This document shows positions 51,328 to 60,548 of a stretch of 64,000 nucleotides of DNA, piece by piece. The DNA is taken from positions 1-64,000 of the forward strand of contig JBHICC010000012.1 in the NCBI GenBank assembly GCA_046759385.1. Reading direction: 5' to 3'. The position numbers and the translations under genes are program-made. The notes under the pieces are model-generated. The model worked only from the letters and a program-made list of their open reading frames with translations. It made no database searches and had not been told where the DNA came from. This DNA is from JBHICC01 sp046759385 (GTDB lineage: Bacteria; Pseudomonadota; Gammaproteobacteria; Acidiferrobacterales; SPGG2). The number at the start of each line of letters is the position of its first letter. Position 1 is the stretch's first letter.

Positions 51328-52518
51328 TCAATACGAACGTGGCAGGCCCAGAACGTGCTCGGCAATGTAGGAGAGAATTAGGTTAGTGGATATCGGCGCC
51401 ACCTGATAAAGCCGGGTCTCGCGAAACTTGCGCTCGACATCGTACTCCGCAGCGAACCCATAACCGCCATGCGTCTGAACAGCCGCATTCGCTGCTTCCC
51501 AAGAGGCGTCCGCGGCCAGCAACTTCGCCATATTCGCCTCGGCCCCACACGCGTGCCCGTTGTCAAACAGCTCGGCGGCACGAAATCGCATTAGATTGGC
51601 GGCTTCCAGGTTAACGTAGGCCCGCGCGATTGGGAATTGCACGCCCTGATTCTGGCCGATCGGTCGATCAAATACGACGCGCTCTTTGGCATACTTTGCT
51701 GCCCGATCAATGAACCAATAGCCATCGCCGACGCATTCGCCAGCAATCAAGATACGCTCCGCATTCATGCCATCGAGAATGTAACGAAACCCTTTGCCTT
51801 CCTCACCGATCAGGTTCTCCGCGGGCACGTCGACATCGTCAAAAAACAGCTGGTTGGTGTGATGATTCATCATTGTCTCGATCGGACTTACCGTGAGACC
51901 ATTTCTTCGCGCTTCCCTTAAATCGAGCAAGAACACCGATAGTCCGTCGGATTTCCTCTTGACCTGATCGATAGGTGTAGTGCGCGCGAGTAGTAGCATC
52001 ATGTCCGACTGTTCAACGCGAGACGTAAACACCTTCTGTCCGTTAATGACGTAATGATCACCGCGGCGTATCGCCGTCGTTCTGAGCTTAGTCGTGTCTG
52101 AGCCCGTCGTCGGCTCCGTTACACCGAACGCCTGCAACCGCAGTTCGCCGTTCGCGATGCGAGGTAGGTACTCCCGCTTCTGCTTATCCGAGCCATGCCG
52201 CAGTAGCGTTCCCATGACGTACATCTGCGCGTGGCAGGCGCCAGCGTTGCCGCCGGCACGATTGATCTCTTCGAGAATGATGGAAGCTTCAGTAATGCCA
52301 AGTCCGGATCCGCCATACTCCTCTGGTATCAGCGCCGCAAGCCAACCGGCCTCAGTAAGGGCTTTCACGAACGCTTGCGGATAAGCCCGGTCTCGATCAA
52401 GGTCACGCCAATAACTGTCGGAGAACCGCTGGCTGAGATTGCGCACGGCCGTGCGCAGCTCGCCGTGAAACTCGAGCGCTGCCACCTTGTTTCCTTCTGT
52501 TTCTATTGCAAACGCCAT
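51328..52518 (-). CDS. Acyl-CoA dehydrogenase, possible isovaleryl-CoA-type catalytic Glu
   Basis: A 396-residue FAD flavoprotein of the acyl-CoA dehydrogenase family: IPEEYGGSGLG (64-74), the FAD-binding QAFGVTEPTTGSDT (129-142), NGQKVFTSR, RPIGQNQGVQFPIA and the C-terminal HGGYGFAAEYDVERKFRE. The usual medium-chain base position (YEGT) reads VAPIST, without Glu, but Glu254 in NAERIL is where isovaleryl-CoA dehydrogenase carries its base. This suggests a branched or unusual acyl substrate (inference). No electron-transfer flavoprotein gene is nearby. Confidence 0.9.
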   Translation of the reverse strand: MAFAIETEGNKVAALEFHGELRTAVRNLSQRFSDSYWRDLDRDRAYPQAFVKALTEAGWLAALIPEEYGGSGLGITEASIILEEINRAGGNAGACHAQMYVMGTLLRHGSDKQKREYLPRIANGELRLQAFGVTEPTTGSDTTKLRTTAIRRGDHYVINGQKVFTSRVEQSDMMLLLARTTPIDQVKRKSDGLSVFLLDLREARRNGLTVSPIETMMNHHTNQLFFDDVDVPAENLIGEEGKGFRYILDGMNAERILIAGECVGDGYWFIDRAAKYAKERVVFDRPIGQNQGVQFPIARAYVNLEAANLMRFRAAELFDNGHACGAEANMAKLLAADASWEAANAAVQTHGGYGFAAEYDVERKFRETRLYQVAPISTNLILSYIAEHVLGLPRSY

Positions 52519-52917
52519 AATGCGATCTCAAGACTGTGATCCGGTTGTTGCTACCCCGGGTGCTTTCTCCGACCTCTTGGCCGCGACGGCAAATTGGGCA
52601 ACTAGAACAGCCTCGCGATCATTGCGGCAATCACGTACCCAAAATTGAACTGCGCCTTCTTCTTTACCTTTAACGAGCCTCCACGCGAATGCTGGCCCCG
52701 CCGAAACGGAAAACGCTAACAGCCTACCGCGCAAGTGGCAGCGCCGCAATCTCGGCGCCTCGAGGAAATTGCGCTATCTTTGCGGTAATCGGGTTATATA
52801 CAATTGGATATAATGCCGCCGCCAGTGAACCCCAAGCTTCTCGCACTAACTCAATCTCCGTCTGGAAGGCAGGATGCGGCCCCCTGCGCTGGTGCAGCAT
52901 TGCCGGGGAAAAAGGTC
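52519..52917. other. Gap of about 400 bases without a supported gene
   Basis: Divergent region between the acyl-CoA dehydrogenase gene and a secreted small protein gene. It holds an AT-rich patch with TATAAT (52809-52814) about 100 bases before the next start, a possible -10 box without a convincing -35. An in-frame upstream extension of the next gene (from 52804) looks noncoding. Confidence 0.4.
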
Positions 52918-53238
52918 ATGACACGAGCTAGTTTTGCCCTGATAGGACTTATTCTCGCCGCGCCAACCACGCATGGTGCTAGCGCCCTCACAGATTGTGT
53001 CGATGCTGGCATTATTATGCACAACGTGGCGATGAAACGGGGAGTGATATCACAAGAAAAAGCAACGGATAAGGTCAAAGCGATGGAGCGTGTCAGGCGC
53101 ATGCGGCCTGAAGTACAAGCAACGTTGCTGGAAAACGTCGATGCCGCCTATACGTCCATGCGACACCGTACCCCCGTCCAGCTTGCCACCCATGTAGCCG
53201 CACAATGCGGCATCGATGCCGGAGAGTCGAGGCGTTGA
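52918..53238 (+). CDS. Small secreted protein of unknown function
   Basis: A 106-residue protein from the ATG at 52918, which has GGGGAAAAAGG just upstream. Residues 1-20 (MTRASFALIGLILAAPTTHG) look like a Sec signal peptide with a likely cut near AAPTTHGA. The mature part is helical, basic, and has two Cys (TDCVDAG, AAQCGID) that could form a disulfide linking its ends. I do not recognise the family. Confidence 0.65.
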   Translation: MTRASFALIGLILAAPTTHGASALTDCVDAGIIMHNVAMKRGVISQEKATDKVKAMERVRRMRPEVQATLLENVDAAYTSMRHRTPVQLATHVAAQCGIDAGESRR

Positions 53239-53255
53239 TATCTAGCCCAGCGATC

Positions 53256-53846
53256 TCAGATCGCCCGGGCCATGAGTAACGCATCGCCCGTGTAGCGAAT
53301 CAATCGATGTGGGGTGACAGGGGCACGGTCACGGATTGTATAACCGCGCTGCTCATATAGCCTCACCGCGCCTACGTTCTGCTCAAAAGCAATCAGACTC
53401 ACTTCGCGGAGACCCTTCTCACGTCCCTGTGCGTGGGCAATCTCTACGAACTGAGAACCGAGACCTTGGCCGCGATATTCTGGAAACACGCCGACGCCGC
53501 AGATATACCAACTACCGGGCAACTCCAACTTGTTGTAGGGTGCGAGTACATCGTCGACCGGCTCCGTCACTTGATTGTCAGAAGACGGGTGTTCTTCCTC
53601 GAGTGCGAAGGTAACTAGCATACCCACGACTTTCGCGCCGCGTTCCGCGACCACGCAATTTCTATACGAAAACACAGTCTCCTCGCTCGCATAGCGTATT
53701 GCACCGACTTCGAGTGGCGATAAGCCTGGATAATCGAGTGTGCTCCACACATAGTCGGCGACGCCCCCCGACGATATGCTAAACAGCTGCGCAATGGCAG
53801 CGCTGTCCTCCTTCTTGGCTGCCCGAAACGGAAACTTCAGTTCCAT
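53256..53846 (-). CDS. GNAT-family N-acetyltransferase
   Basis: A 196-residue GNAT enzyme. The acetyl-CoA site is GVGVFPEYRGQGLGSQFVEI (about 126-145), with QxxGxG-type phosphate loop RGQGLG, followed by VSLIAFEQNVGAVRLYEQRG and a C-terminal strand. The substrate is unknown; nothing in the neighbourhood points to an antibiotic or to protein modification. It is read on the minus strand 95 bases after the aminotransferase gene and may share its transcript. Confidence 0.88.
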   Translation of the reverse strand: MELKFPFRAAKKEDSAAIAQLFSISSGGVADYVWSTLDYPGLSPLEVGAIRYASEETVFSYRNCVVAERGAKVVGMLVTFALEEEHPSSDNQVTEPVDDVLAPYNKLELPGSWYICGVGVFPEYRGQGLGSQFVEIAHAQGREKGLREVSLIAFEQNVGAVRLYEQRGYTIRDRAPVTPHRLIRYTGDALLMARAI

Positions 53847-53941
53847 CTTGGTTCTTGCTGCGCCGGCATAGGCGCGAGGAACGGGTCCCCGCTATCAAGT
53901 TTCGTTCAAAACGAGCACGAGCCTTGTGTGCGGTCGATCGT

Positions 53942-54853
53942 TCAGGCGGCGGCGAGTTCGTATCTTACAGGAGTCGTATAGGCCGGGTCGTTATGCAAGG
54001 CAGCGTAGCTCTCTTTGATGCCGCGCGTCACCGAGCCTGGCACTTCGGTACCGACATCGCGGCCGTCGATGCGCCTGACTGGCATAATGCCACCCGCTGT
54101 CGAGGTGAGAAAAATCTCGTCTGCACCGCGTAACTCATCGGCTGTGATTCCTACCAGTCGACATCCGACGTTGAGCCGTGCCGCGAGCTCCACTACCGTC
54201 ATCCGTGTAATGCCCGCGAGTACGCCACGATCGGGTGTTAACAGAACACCATCGATGAGTGCGAAGATGTTCCAGCCACGGCCTTCGGTGACATACCCGT
54301 CCTGATCCAGCAACACGGCAGAGTGTGCATTCCGATCGTAGGCTTCTAACATCGCGTGTACGAAATCGAGGCGACCGAAATTCTTGATAGTAGGGTCCAC
54401 AGCTTCTGGCGGAATACGCACAGTGTTGGCGACGACAATGTCGCAGCCTTCATCGGCCACCGCAGGGTAGTAGGGCAAGGCCCATGTGATGAGACGATTC
54501 TTACAAGTGCGAAGGTCTTTCTGGCCCGTCATCGGCGTACCGCGGGTGACGATCCAGTGAACCATGGCGTCTTGCAAGCCTGCGCGCGCAACACAGCCAT
54601 GTAGAATCTCGGTGACCTGAGCGCGATCGTACTCTAGCGAATGATAGCGCCGCTCACCGATGCCGCGTTGCCATCGATCGAGGTGATCATTAAGCCGGAA
54701 GAATTTGCCCTCCCAAACGTGGGCGGCATCGTAGCACACGTCCGACAACTGAAAGCCCATGTCGCTCACAGGGATCTTCACCTCTGCGAGCGGCATGAAT
54801 TCGCCGTCGATGAAACCGACGCCGTGACTGCCGTACCCACTTGTGTCCGTCAT
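53942..54853 (-). CDS. Class IV (branched-chain / D-amino acid type) aminotransferase
   Basis: A 303-residue fold-type IV PLP enzyme. The PLP Lys is in DPTIKNFGRLDFVHAMLEAY, with VTEGRGWNIFALIDGVLLTP, GITRMTVVELA and FLTSTAGGIMPV, the family's phosphate and cofactor-binding blocks. Relatives include IlvE, D-alanine transaminase, (R)-amine transaminases and aminodeoxychorismate lyase. FIDGEFMPLAEVKIPVSDMG at the start resembles (R)-selective and D-amino acid members, so the IlvE role is not assumed. The substrate remains open. Confidence 0.88.
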   Translation of the reverse strand: MTDTSGYGSHGVGFIDGEFMPLAEVKIPVSDMGFQLSDVCYDAAHVWEGKFFRLNDHLDRWQRGIGERRYHSLEYDRAQVTEILHGCVARAGLQDAMVHWIVTRGTPMTGQKDLRTCKNRLITWALPYYPAVADEGCDIVVANTVRIPPEAVDPTIKNFGRLDFVHAMLEAYDRNAHSAVLLDQDGYVTEGRGWNIFALIDGVLLTPDRGVLAGITRMTVVELAARLNVGCRLVGITADELRGADEIFLTSTAGGIMPVRRIDGRDVGTEVPGSVTRGIKESYAALHNDPAYTTPVRYELAAA

Positions 54854-54953
54854 ATGTGTGTTCTTCTAGGGGAATTCGATATCAAGTGTACAGCTCAAGC
54901 CGCCCGACGTCACTGGTCTGTTTTCAGCGGCGCCGTTAATAGTTTCGCGTAGG

Positions 54954-55571
54954 TCAAAAACCGTAGGCAACGCCCAGCGAGAACAAGTCGACATCAGCCC
55001 CGCCGACATCCTTGTACCGCTCCCATTCGAAACGACTACTCCATCTATCGCTAAACCGGTATTGGCCGCCTCCCCCATACACGGCATCGACACCGTCATC
55101 CAATCTGCCATGTTCTAAGCAGACAGGGCCAGATCCTACTGTGAAACATGCTTCTCGAACGTTAACGCTCCAGAAGAACACGCCCCCCTTGCCGAAGAGC
55201 TGAAAGCGCTGCCCGATTGGCAACGTGCCGACGGCTTGCACGGAAAGACCGCTTTTGCGGAACTCGCCTCCAGACCCGACACCAAAGGTGCCGCTCCCGA
55301 ATTGGCCAAGGTTCACCAACGCACCCTCGGCCGTGAAATATCGACTAGCGCGAAACCCACCGAATACCTTACCACCGACTTTCGTCTCATTGAATCCTTT
55401 GTCGTCAGAAGCACCTAGACTTCCGCCTACGTACCAGCGTCGTTGCTTCAGTTTCGTATCGGTTGCCTGGCTTTCTTTCGCGAACGCCAACGGTGCCGAA
55501 AGAGGAACGATGAAAAACAGCAGACTAGCAATGACATATCGCTTGAACATCCTGCCCTGTTTGATCCGCAT
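54954..55571 (-). CDS. Outer-membrane beta-barrel protein
   Basis: A 205-residue exported protein. AAGGAGAGGTCC precedes the ATG at 55571. Signal peptide: MFKRYVIASLLFFIVPLSAP plus LAFAKE with a probable cut after AFA; the mature chain alternates polar and hydrophobic residues and ends RYKDVGGADVDLFSLGVAYGF-like, a C-terminal Phe typical of BAM substrates. The form is that of small eight-stranded OmpA/OmpW-like barrels. Function is unknown. No partner gene is evident. Confidence 0.82.
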   Translation of the reverse strand: MRIKQGRMFKRYVIASLLFFIVPLSAPLAFAKESQATDTKLKQRRWYVGGSLGASDDKGFNETKVGGKVFGGFRASRYFTAEGALVNLGQFGSGTFGVGSGGEFRKSGLSVQAVGTLPIGQRFQLFGKGGVFFWSVNVREACFTVGSGPVCLEHGRLDDGVDAVYGGGGQYRFSDRWSSRFEWERYKDVGGADVDLFSLGVAYGF

Positions 55572-55966
55572 GGACCTCTCCTTTCCACTCCGAGGATAGC
55601 TTAGCGTATAGGCCGCCCCAAACTGATTCGGAGATTACACGTAGAGCATGTACACCGAATTAATGAACGGTAAAGTTATGTAAAGCTCGCTACTTCGGTA
55701 CCACTATCGTGCATCTCTTCTGAGGAGCGTCGCAGAATAAGTTATCACCGCGACATCTGCGGCGGTTAACACCGCCTCGCGCAGACGTTTTCAGCAGCCA
55801 ACCGTGCGGGAGGAGGATTGCTTGTAGAAATCCAGTTACCAGTGAACCGGCGAGAGAAGAAAGATAGCGCACTCGTTTGATCGGCAGTGCCCCGATCTCA
55901 TTATGAAACGCCCGGTGCGGGAGGCTCCTAGCTTAATGGGTGACGTGCGCTTGAAGTAAGAAATAG
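55572..55966. other. Gap of about 395 bases without a supported gene
   Basis: Upstream of the beta-barrel gene. It contains the palindrome GGCGGTTAACACCGCC near 55760-55775. A minus-strand frame from a GTG at 55872 (60 codons) lacks a ribosome site and is not called. Confidence 0.4.
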
Positions 55967-56143
55967 CTAGTCGAGGTCGTCGACTAGTCGGTCCCACAGT
56001 TTATCTTCTGTGCGCCGACCAAATCCCTCACGGCGATCGGACTTCTGTGGGTCCCAACGCGACTTATCGCGGCGGCGATCCGTAGTGACTCGCTGAGGTC
56101 CCTTGCGCCGCTCAGTTTTCGTATCATCGGTCTTTCTTGTCAT
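55967..56143 (-). CDS. 58-residue basic protein with WDPQKSDRREGFGRRTED motif
   Basis: A short gene found by reading the sequence: ATG at 56143 with AAAGGA seven bases upstream, stop TAG at 55967. The product is hydrophilic and highly charged, with no membrane span. Its segment WDPQKSDRREGFGRRTED (30-47) closely matches the tail of the plus-strand gene at 60549-60797 (WQPKQIDRRQGFGRRAED). That match between two independent loci is the main evidence that it is coding. Function unknown. Confidence 0.7.
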   Translation of the reverse strand: MTRKTDDTKTERRKGPQRVTTDRRRDKSRWDPQKSDRREGFGRRTEDKLWDRLVDDLD

Positions 56144-56728
56144 AACTGTGTCCTTTAACCCTCCGTACTTACAATTATAGACGGTGAAAAATGGGACGCG
56201 CCTGGGACGTATTGATAATGCAAAATCAGGAGGTTAGCTCCGGCATTTCCGCCCAAGGCCGGATAGGCTCTGCTGGAAAAAACCTTTGAGATTTCCAGCC
56301 AATTGGAGCGCTAAGGTAGTCCAGGATTAGAAGAACGCCGTCAATGGTGCTCACGGCTCGAGACGCGCTTTGCCACGATGGGGGCCAGGTTGAACGCCGG
56401 GAGAAGTTCGGGCCAGCGGTATCGCTTGATGACTGGGTTGGTATCCCGTTCAACGCCAGGGTGTAGGCGCACATTTTTCACGTTGTAATTAGACAATTCC
56501 CTTCTCCGAGCCGCAAGGTTAGAATAAACATCAACTGAGTGTGCGTGGAGTGCCGAAGAGGTTGCGGTGCTTGGCGGCCAATCCCTCCTTTACCGAGGGC
56601 GTTCCCAGGCCCATGTTGTTCCAGGGAAGAGCTCAAGGTCCCGCGAGCGTTGAGATCCGCATTGTACCGGTGGTCAAACGGTACTTAGAGAAAATTGCGA
56701 GCTAACGACCCAACTTTGGCCTAAAGAC
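56144..56728. other. Gap of about 585 bases without a supported gene
   Basis: Several short open frames occur on the minus strand, including 56226-56474, but none has a ribosome site or recognisable motif, and adjacent frames read through with similar composition. Codon use looks random. It could be a decayed gene; I could not identify a parent. Confidence 0.4.
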
Positions 56729-57685
56729 ATGGTCCCACATGATGCCAAAGCGCCATCGACGTCACGTTCAGAAGCGGCGCAGGCGAAACCGTATCTGACT
56801 GTCCTTAGCGGTGGGCCGACAGGTATGACCTATGCGCTTCCTACGGAATCTGCGACGCTCATTGGCCGTGGACGCGATGCGGACGTGCGTCTTACCAATC
56901 GACATGCAAGTCGGCGACACGCAAAGATATTAATCAACCCTGAGGGGAGCGTTGTTCTTGAAGATTTGGGCAGCACTAATGGCACGTTTTTGAATGGTGC
57001 ACAGGTTAGGAGAAAAAAGCTAAGCGATGGCGACAAGTTCAACATTGGACCCGATGCTGTTCTGAAATTTTCCTATCAAGACAATATCGAGCGACTCTTT
57101 CACCAAGAACTCGTCGATGGTGAAATCAGGGACGCATTGACCGGAATCTACACAAAGAAATACATTTGCGATCAAATCGCAGCCGCGTGCTCTCACGCCG
57201 AGCGACATGACAAGACTTTAGCCCTTCTTATCTTCGAGATCGATCAGTTCATGCAGATAAATAGCATGCATGGGCAACCGGGGGGTAACTTCGTGCTCAA
57301 GACATTTACACGGATTGTCGGCAGGGCCCTTCGCGGAGATGACGCCTTCGCTCGGTATGGCGCAGGAAGGTTTGCCGTCTTAGCGCGGGAAATAAGCGAC
57401 TCAGAGGCGAGAATGCTTGCGCAACGGATTCGTGCCGCCATCAGGTCACGCAAGATCATCTTCCAGGGCGTGCATATTCCGATCACGATCAGCCTTGGCA
57501 TTGCGACATTGTCTGAGAACGTCAGGGGGCCCGGCAGGTTACTCCAAACTACCGAGCAGTACTTGCAAATGGCCAAGAGCGCAGGTGGGGACTGCATCAG
57601 GGGCGATGCCGTCAAAGGCCATCGATTCGGACGCAGAGAAACTACGCGCGCTAAGGTTACGGGCGGCGCCTTACTGCGACCGTAA
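56729..57685 (+). CDS. FHA-domain protein with a degenerate GGDEF domain
   Basis: A 318-residue cytoplasmic protein. Residues about 43-115 form an FHA phosphothreonine-binding domain (IGRGRDADVRLTNRHASRRH, LEDLGSTNGTFLNG). Residues about 130-305 are a GGDEF fold (DALTGIYTKKY, FEIDQFMQIN), but the active-site loop reads RYGAGRF (209-215) instead of RYGGDEF, so it should not make cyclic di-GMP. It may bind nucleotide or act as a scaffold for a Ser/Thr-phosphorylated partner (inference). No kinase gene is near. Confidence 0.88.
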   Translation: MVPHDAKAPSTSRSEAAQAKPYLTVLSGGPTGMTYALPTESATLIGRGRDADVRLTNRHASRRHAKILINPEGSVVLEDLGSTNGTFLNGAQVRRKKLSDGDKFNIGPDAVLKFSYQDNIERLFHQELVDGEIRDALTGIYTKKYICDQIAAACSHAERHDKTLALLIFEIDQFMQINSMHGQPGGNFVLKTFTRIVGRALRGDDAFARYGAGRFAVLAREISDSEARMLAQRIRAAIRSRKIIFQGVHIPITISLGIATLSENVRGPGRLLQTTEQYLQMAKSAGGDCIRGDAVKGHRFGRRETTRAKVTGGALLRP

Positions 57686-57821
57686 ACGCGACGGAGAGAA
57701 CAAAGAATAGCAGGGAGTGTCGCGCTCCGTGCTTACGACTCCCATTCCTCTCTCTTGCAACGTCATTGGCTAACCTCATTCACGACCGGTTGGCTTGACG
57801 GACATACTGGAGGTCAAAGCA

Positions 57822-59045
57822 ATGTCCCTAGATGCTGGCAGTCTTGCGGATATTCGCATCCTAGATATGAGTCGCGTGCTGGCGGGACCGTCGTGCACGC
57901 AACTGCTCGGTGATCTCGGCGCCGATGTCATCAAGATTGAACGTCCAGGCGTCGGAGACGAAACAAGAACCTGGGGGCCACCTTTTGTTAAGAACGTCGA
58001 AGGCCACGACACGACAGAGAGTGCGTATTATTTGAGCGCGAACCGCAACAAACGTTCTCTCACACTTGATATCTCAAAGCCCGAAGGAGCATTGCTGGCG
58101 AAACATCTGCTCGCGCAATGCGACGTGCTGATCGAGAACTTTAAGGTTGGTGGTTTGCGCAAGTATGGACTCGCCTACGAACAACTTAAGGTGGAATTTC
58201 CCCGACTCGTGTATTGCTCTATCACTGGCTTCGGTCAGACCGGGCCTTACGCTCATCGTCCGGGCTACGACATGATGGCTCAGGGGACCGGCGGCATCAT
58301 GAGTGTAACTGGCGAGCCGGATGGGCCGCCCTCTAAAGTTCCCGTAGCGATCAATGACATCATGACTGGCATGTACGCGACCGCCGCTATCCTCGCGGCA
58401 TTGCGATATCGAGACCGCTGCGGGGTTGGCCAACACATTGACTTGGGTCTGCTCGACACTCAGGTGGCATGGCTCTATAACGTCGGCCTCAACTATCTTA
58501 CGTCAGGCGAGATTCCCCGCCGTCTTGGTACGGCACACCCGAACACGACGCCCTATCAAGTGTTCCCAAGCGCCGATGGACATTTTATTCTCGCTGCAAA
58601 CAACGACGGACAGTTTCGGCGTTACTGTGAAGTCGCTGGCGTACCGGAACTCGCTAGTGATCCACGTTACTTGACGAATCCTGACCGCATGCGCAACATC
58701 GACACGCTCGTAGAAACGATAAGCGAGATCTCGCGCCAACATCCCACAAAGTATTGGATGGAGCGTCTTGAAGAAGGCGGCGTGCCGTGCGCGCCTGTAA
58801 ACACGATCGATCAGGTGTTCGCCGACCCACAAGTCAAACATCGAGAGATGCAGATCACAATGCTACATCCATCGGTGCCCAGTGATATTCGCTTGATCGG
58901 CAATCCGATCAAAATGTCGGAGACCTCGGTCGCATATCGCCGCCCACCACCGACGATGGGGCAAGATAGCGTCGCCGTGCTCGAGGAGTTGCTCAGCCTC
59001 TCCCAATCAGAGATTCGCCAGTTGCGCGACCAAGGCGTGATATGA
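57822..59045 (+). CDS. Family III CoA-transferase (CaiB/BaiF)
   Basis: A 407-residue CoA-transferase. ATG 57822 follows TGGAGGT with good spacing, so the in-frame TTG at 57795 is not used. Seen: ILDMSRVLAGPSCTQLLGDL near the start, VIKIERPGVGDETR, and the catalytic Asp in RPGYDMMAQGTGGIMSVTG, with YCSITGFGQTGPY just before. The family moves CoA between carboxylic acids (formyl, succinyl, carnitine and others). The metallo-hydrolase follows 35 bases later. The substrate cannot be told. Confidence 0.92.
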   Translation: MSLDAGSLADIRILDMSRVLAGPSCTQLLGDLGADVIKIERPGVGDETRTWGPPFVKNVEGHDTTESAYYLSANRNKRSLTLDISKPEGALLAKHLLAQCDVLIENFKVGGLRKYGLAYEQLKVEFPRLVYCSITGFGQTGPYAHRPGYDMMAQGTGGIMSVTGEPDGPPSKVPVAINDIMTGMYATAAILAALRYRDRCGVGQHIDLGLLDTQVAWLYNVGLNYLTSGEIPRRLGTAHPNTTPYQVFPSADGHFILAANNDGQFRRYCEVAGVPELASDPRYLTNPDRMRNIDTLVETISEISRQHPTKYWMERLEEGGVPCAPVNTIDQVFADPQVKHREMQITMLHPSVPSDIRLIGNPIKMSETSVAYRRPPPTMGQDSVAVLEELLSLSQSEIRQLRDQGVI

Positions 59046-59080
59046 CCCATTTTTAAGAAAGACAACAAGGAGATGAAGAT

Positions 59081-59821
59081 ATGACGGTCAGCGTACGGTT
59101 CGTGGGCTCCGGTGATTCCTTTGGTAGCGGTGGGCGTTTTCAGACTTGCATTCTTGTCGACGGTCCCGGTGTCCGCTTTGCCATCGACTTCGGTGCCTCT
59201 TCCCTGATCGCGCTCAAACAACAAGAAATCGAACACAACAGTATCGATGCGGTGCTGCTCACGCACCTGCACGGCGATCACTGTGCTGGTGTCCCGTTCA
59301 TGCTTATGGACGCGATGCTCGCCGCAAAGCGCGCGCGGCCGCTCACCATTGCTGGACCCAAAGGGACACGATCACGCATGCACGAGATTTCCGAGGCACT
59401 GTTTCCGGGGATGGACACTATGAATCCTAAGTTCCCGCTCGAGTACGTGGAGATGGAAACCGGAAAACCCAATAACGTACTTGACCTCATCGTCACCCCT
59501 AGATCTGCACGCCACACATGGCAGACCAATCCGACTGCGCTTCGCGTCGAAGTCGGCGGGAAGATCGTTTCGTACACAGGGGATGGCGAGTTCACAGAGG
59601 AGATGGCTAAGATCGGTAGAGACGCCGATCTGCTCATCGCGGAGTCTTATTTCTTCCAGAAGCCCATCAAATGGCACCTCAACTACTACACGATTAAGGA
59701 GCGTAAGGCGGAGTTCGGTGCCAAGCGCATAATCCTCACGCACATGCAAGAGGAAATGCTCGCCCACGCCGACGAGGTGCCGGAGGAGACCGCCTACGAT
59801 GGTCTGGTAGTCGACATCTGA
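59081..59821 (+). CDS. Metallo-beta-lactamase-fold hydrolase, RNase Z-like
   Basis: A 246-residue MBL-fold enzyme with an AAGGAG ribosome site. The metal motif THLHGDHCAG (66-75), the strand VSYTGDGEF with a metal Asp, and the late LTHMQEEM His complete a two-metal site. It is shorter than RNase Z and lacks the exosite arm, resembling AtsA/ElaC-like hydrolases of unknown substrate. Co-direction and close spacing with the CoA-transferase suggest one operon, perhaps thioester metabolism (inference). Confidence 0.88.
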   Translation: MTVSVRFVGSGDSFGSGGRFQTCILVDGPGVRFAIDFGASSLIALKQQEIEHNSIDAVLLTHLHGDHCAGVPFMLMDAMLAAKRARPLTIAGPKGTRSRMHEISEALFPGMDTMNPKFPLEYVEMETGKPNNVLDLIVTPRSARHTWQTNPTALRVEVGGKIVSYTGDGEFTEEMAKIGRDADLLIAESYFFQKPIKWHLNYYTIKERKAEFGAKRIILTHMQEEMLAHADEVPEETAYDGLVVDI

Positions 59822-59881
59822 GTGAATAGCCGAAACATTATTCACAGCGCGTCGGCTGGCAGAATCGATCCGCCTGGCTTT

Positions 59882-60067
59882 CTACCAGCTCCTCGAGTTC
59901 ATTATAAAAACCGCCAGGAGGCTGGCAATCACCGCTGTGACGAGCACAGCCATCCAGGTAGAAGTACGCCGCTCAGCTTTGTATTCGCAATCTACACAAA
60001 TTTCATGCGTCGCCCCGGCGTGGAGCCCCTTACCGCACATTTTGCAGGTTTTCTCTTTGACGCTCAC
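59882..60067 (-). CDS. Small zinc-ribbon membrane protein
   Basis: A 61-residue product from a GTG at 60067 with CGGAG just upstream: a KTCKMCGKGLHAGATHEICV-type ribbon (CxxC at residues 8-11, CxxC at 25-28 in CVDC), then one span (MAVLVTAVIASLLAVFIM) and a short tail. An ATG at 60226 in the same frame would give 114 residues but has no ribosome site and an unlikely N-terminus. Function unknown; convergent with the metallo-hydrolase. Confidence 0.55.
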   Translation of the reverse strand: MSVKEKTCKMCGKGLHAGATHEICVDCEYKAERRTSTWMAVLVTAVIASLLAVFIMNSRSW

Positions 60068-60548
60068 AGTCGCTCCGAGAGTCTGCCGGGAAAATACGGT
60101 AGAAGCAAAGAGACGGGGGCAGGAAATTTTATGCCCCTTCAAGGCGAAACACCGTACCGCCCCCCCGTAAACGACATAGGGCTCGCCATCGGTGCCCTCA
60201 CCGAATGAAACGTAGTCAAACGCCATCAGGTTGGTGTGTTGCGTCGTTCACCATTCGCCACAAGTCCTAGAATCAGTTGTGTCTGAGTGGATTTAGTCAT
60301 TGCATCCCGGTTGTCTACCTGGTTGCGTGTTTCGGCTCCGAGCGAATATGAAACAAGTTACCCTGGACTGCCCTGGCAAAATCCGGTCTCAGCGCGGGTT
60401 TTCGTGCACCGATGATGTGGCGGATCGCTTAAGGACCAAAAAGGCGCCTGCGGCTAAGAATTTGGCGTACTCGGAGGCGATGTTCGCCGGCGCCACACGA
60501 TACCATATTTGGTTGATACCCAAGCACGGACGCACAGGTGACATCGAC
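60068..60548. other. Gap of about 480 bases without a supported gene
   Basis: Divergent region between two small membrane protein genes. In-frame extensions of both neighbours run into it (from 60226 minus and 60300 plus), but neither carries a recognisable motif or ribosome site. Confidence 0.35.

Noticed and set aside
55690..55872. Minus-strand 60-codon frame with a hydrophobic start
   Set aside because: GTG start without ribosome site; composition not convincing.
56226..56474. Minus-strand 82-codon frame, possible gene remnant
   Set aside because: No motif recognised and no ribosome site; could not be tied to any transposase or neighbouring gene.
59822..60208. Plus-strand open frame of 128 codons
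   Set aside because: Antisense to the small zinc-ribbon membrane protein; no ribosome site and a proline/arginine-rich composition without motifs.
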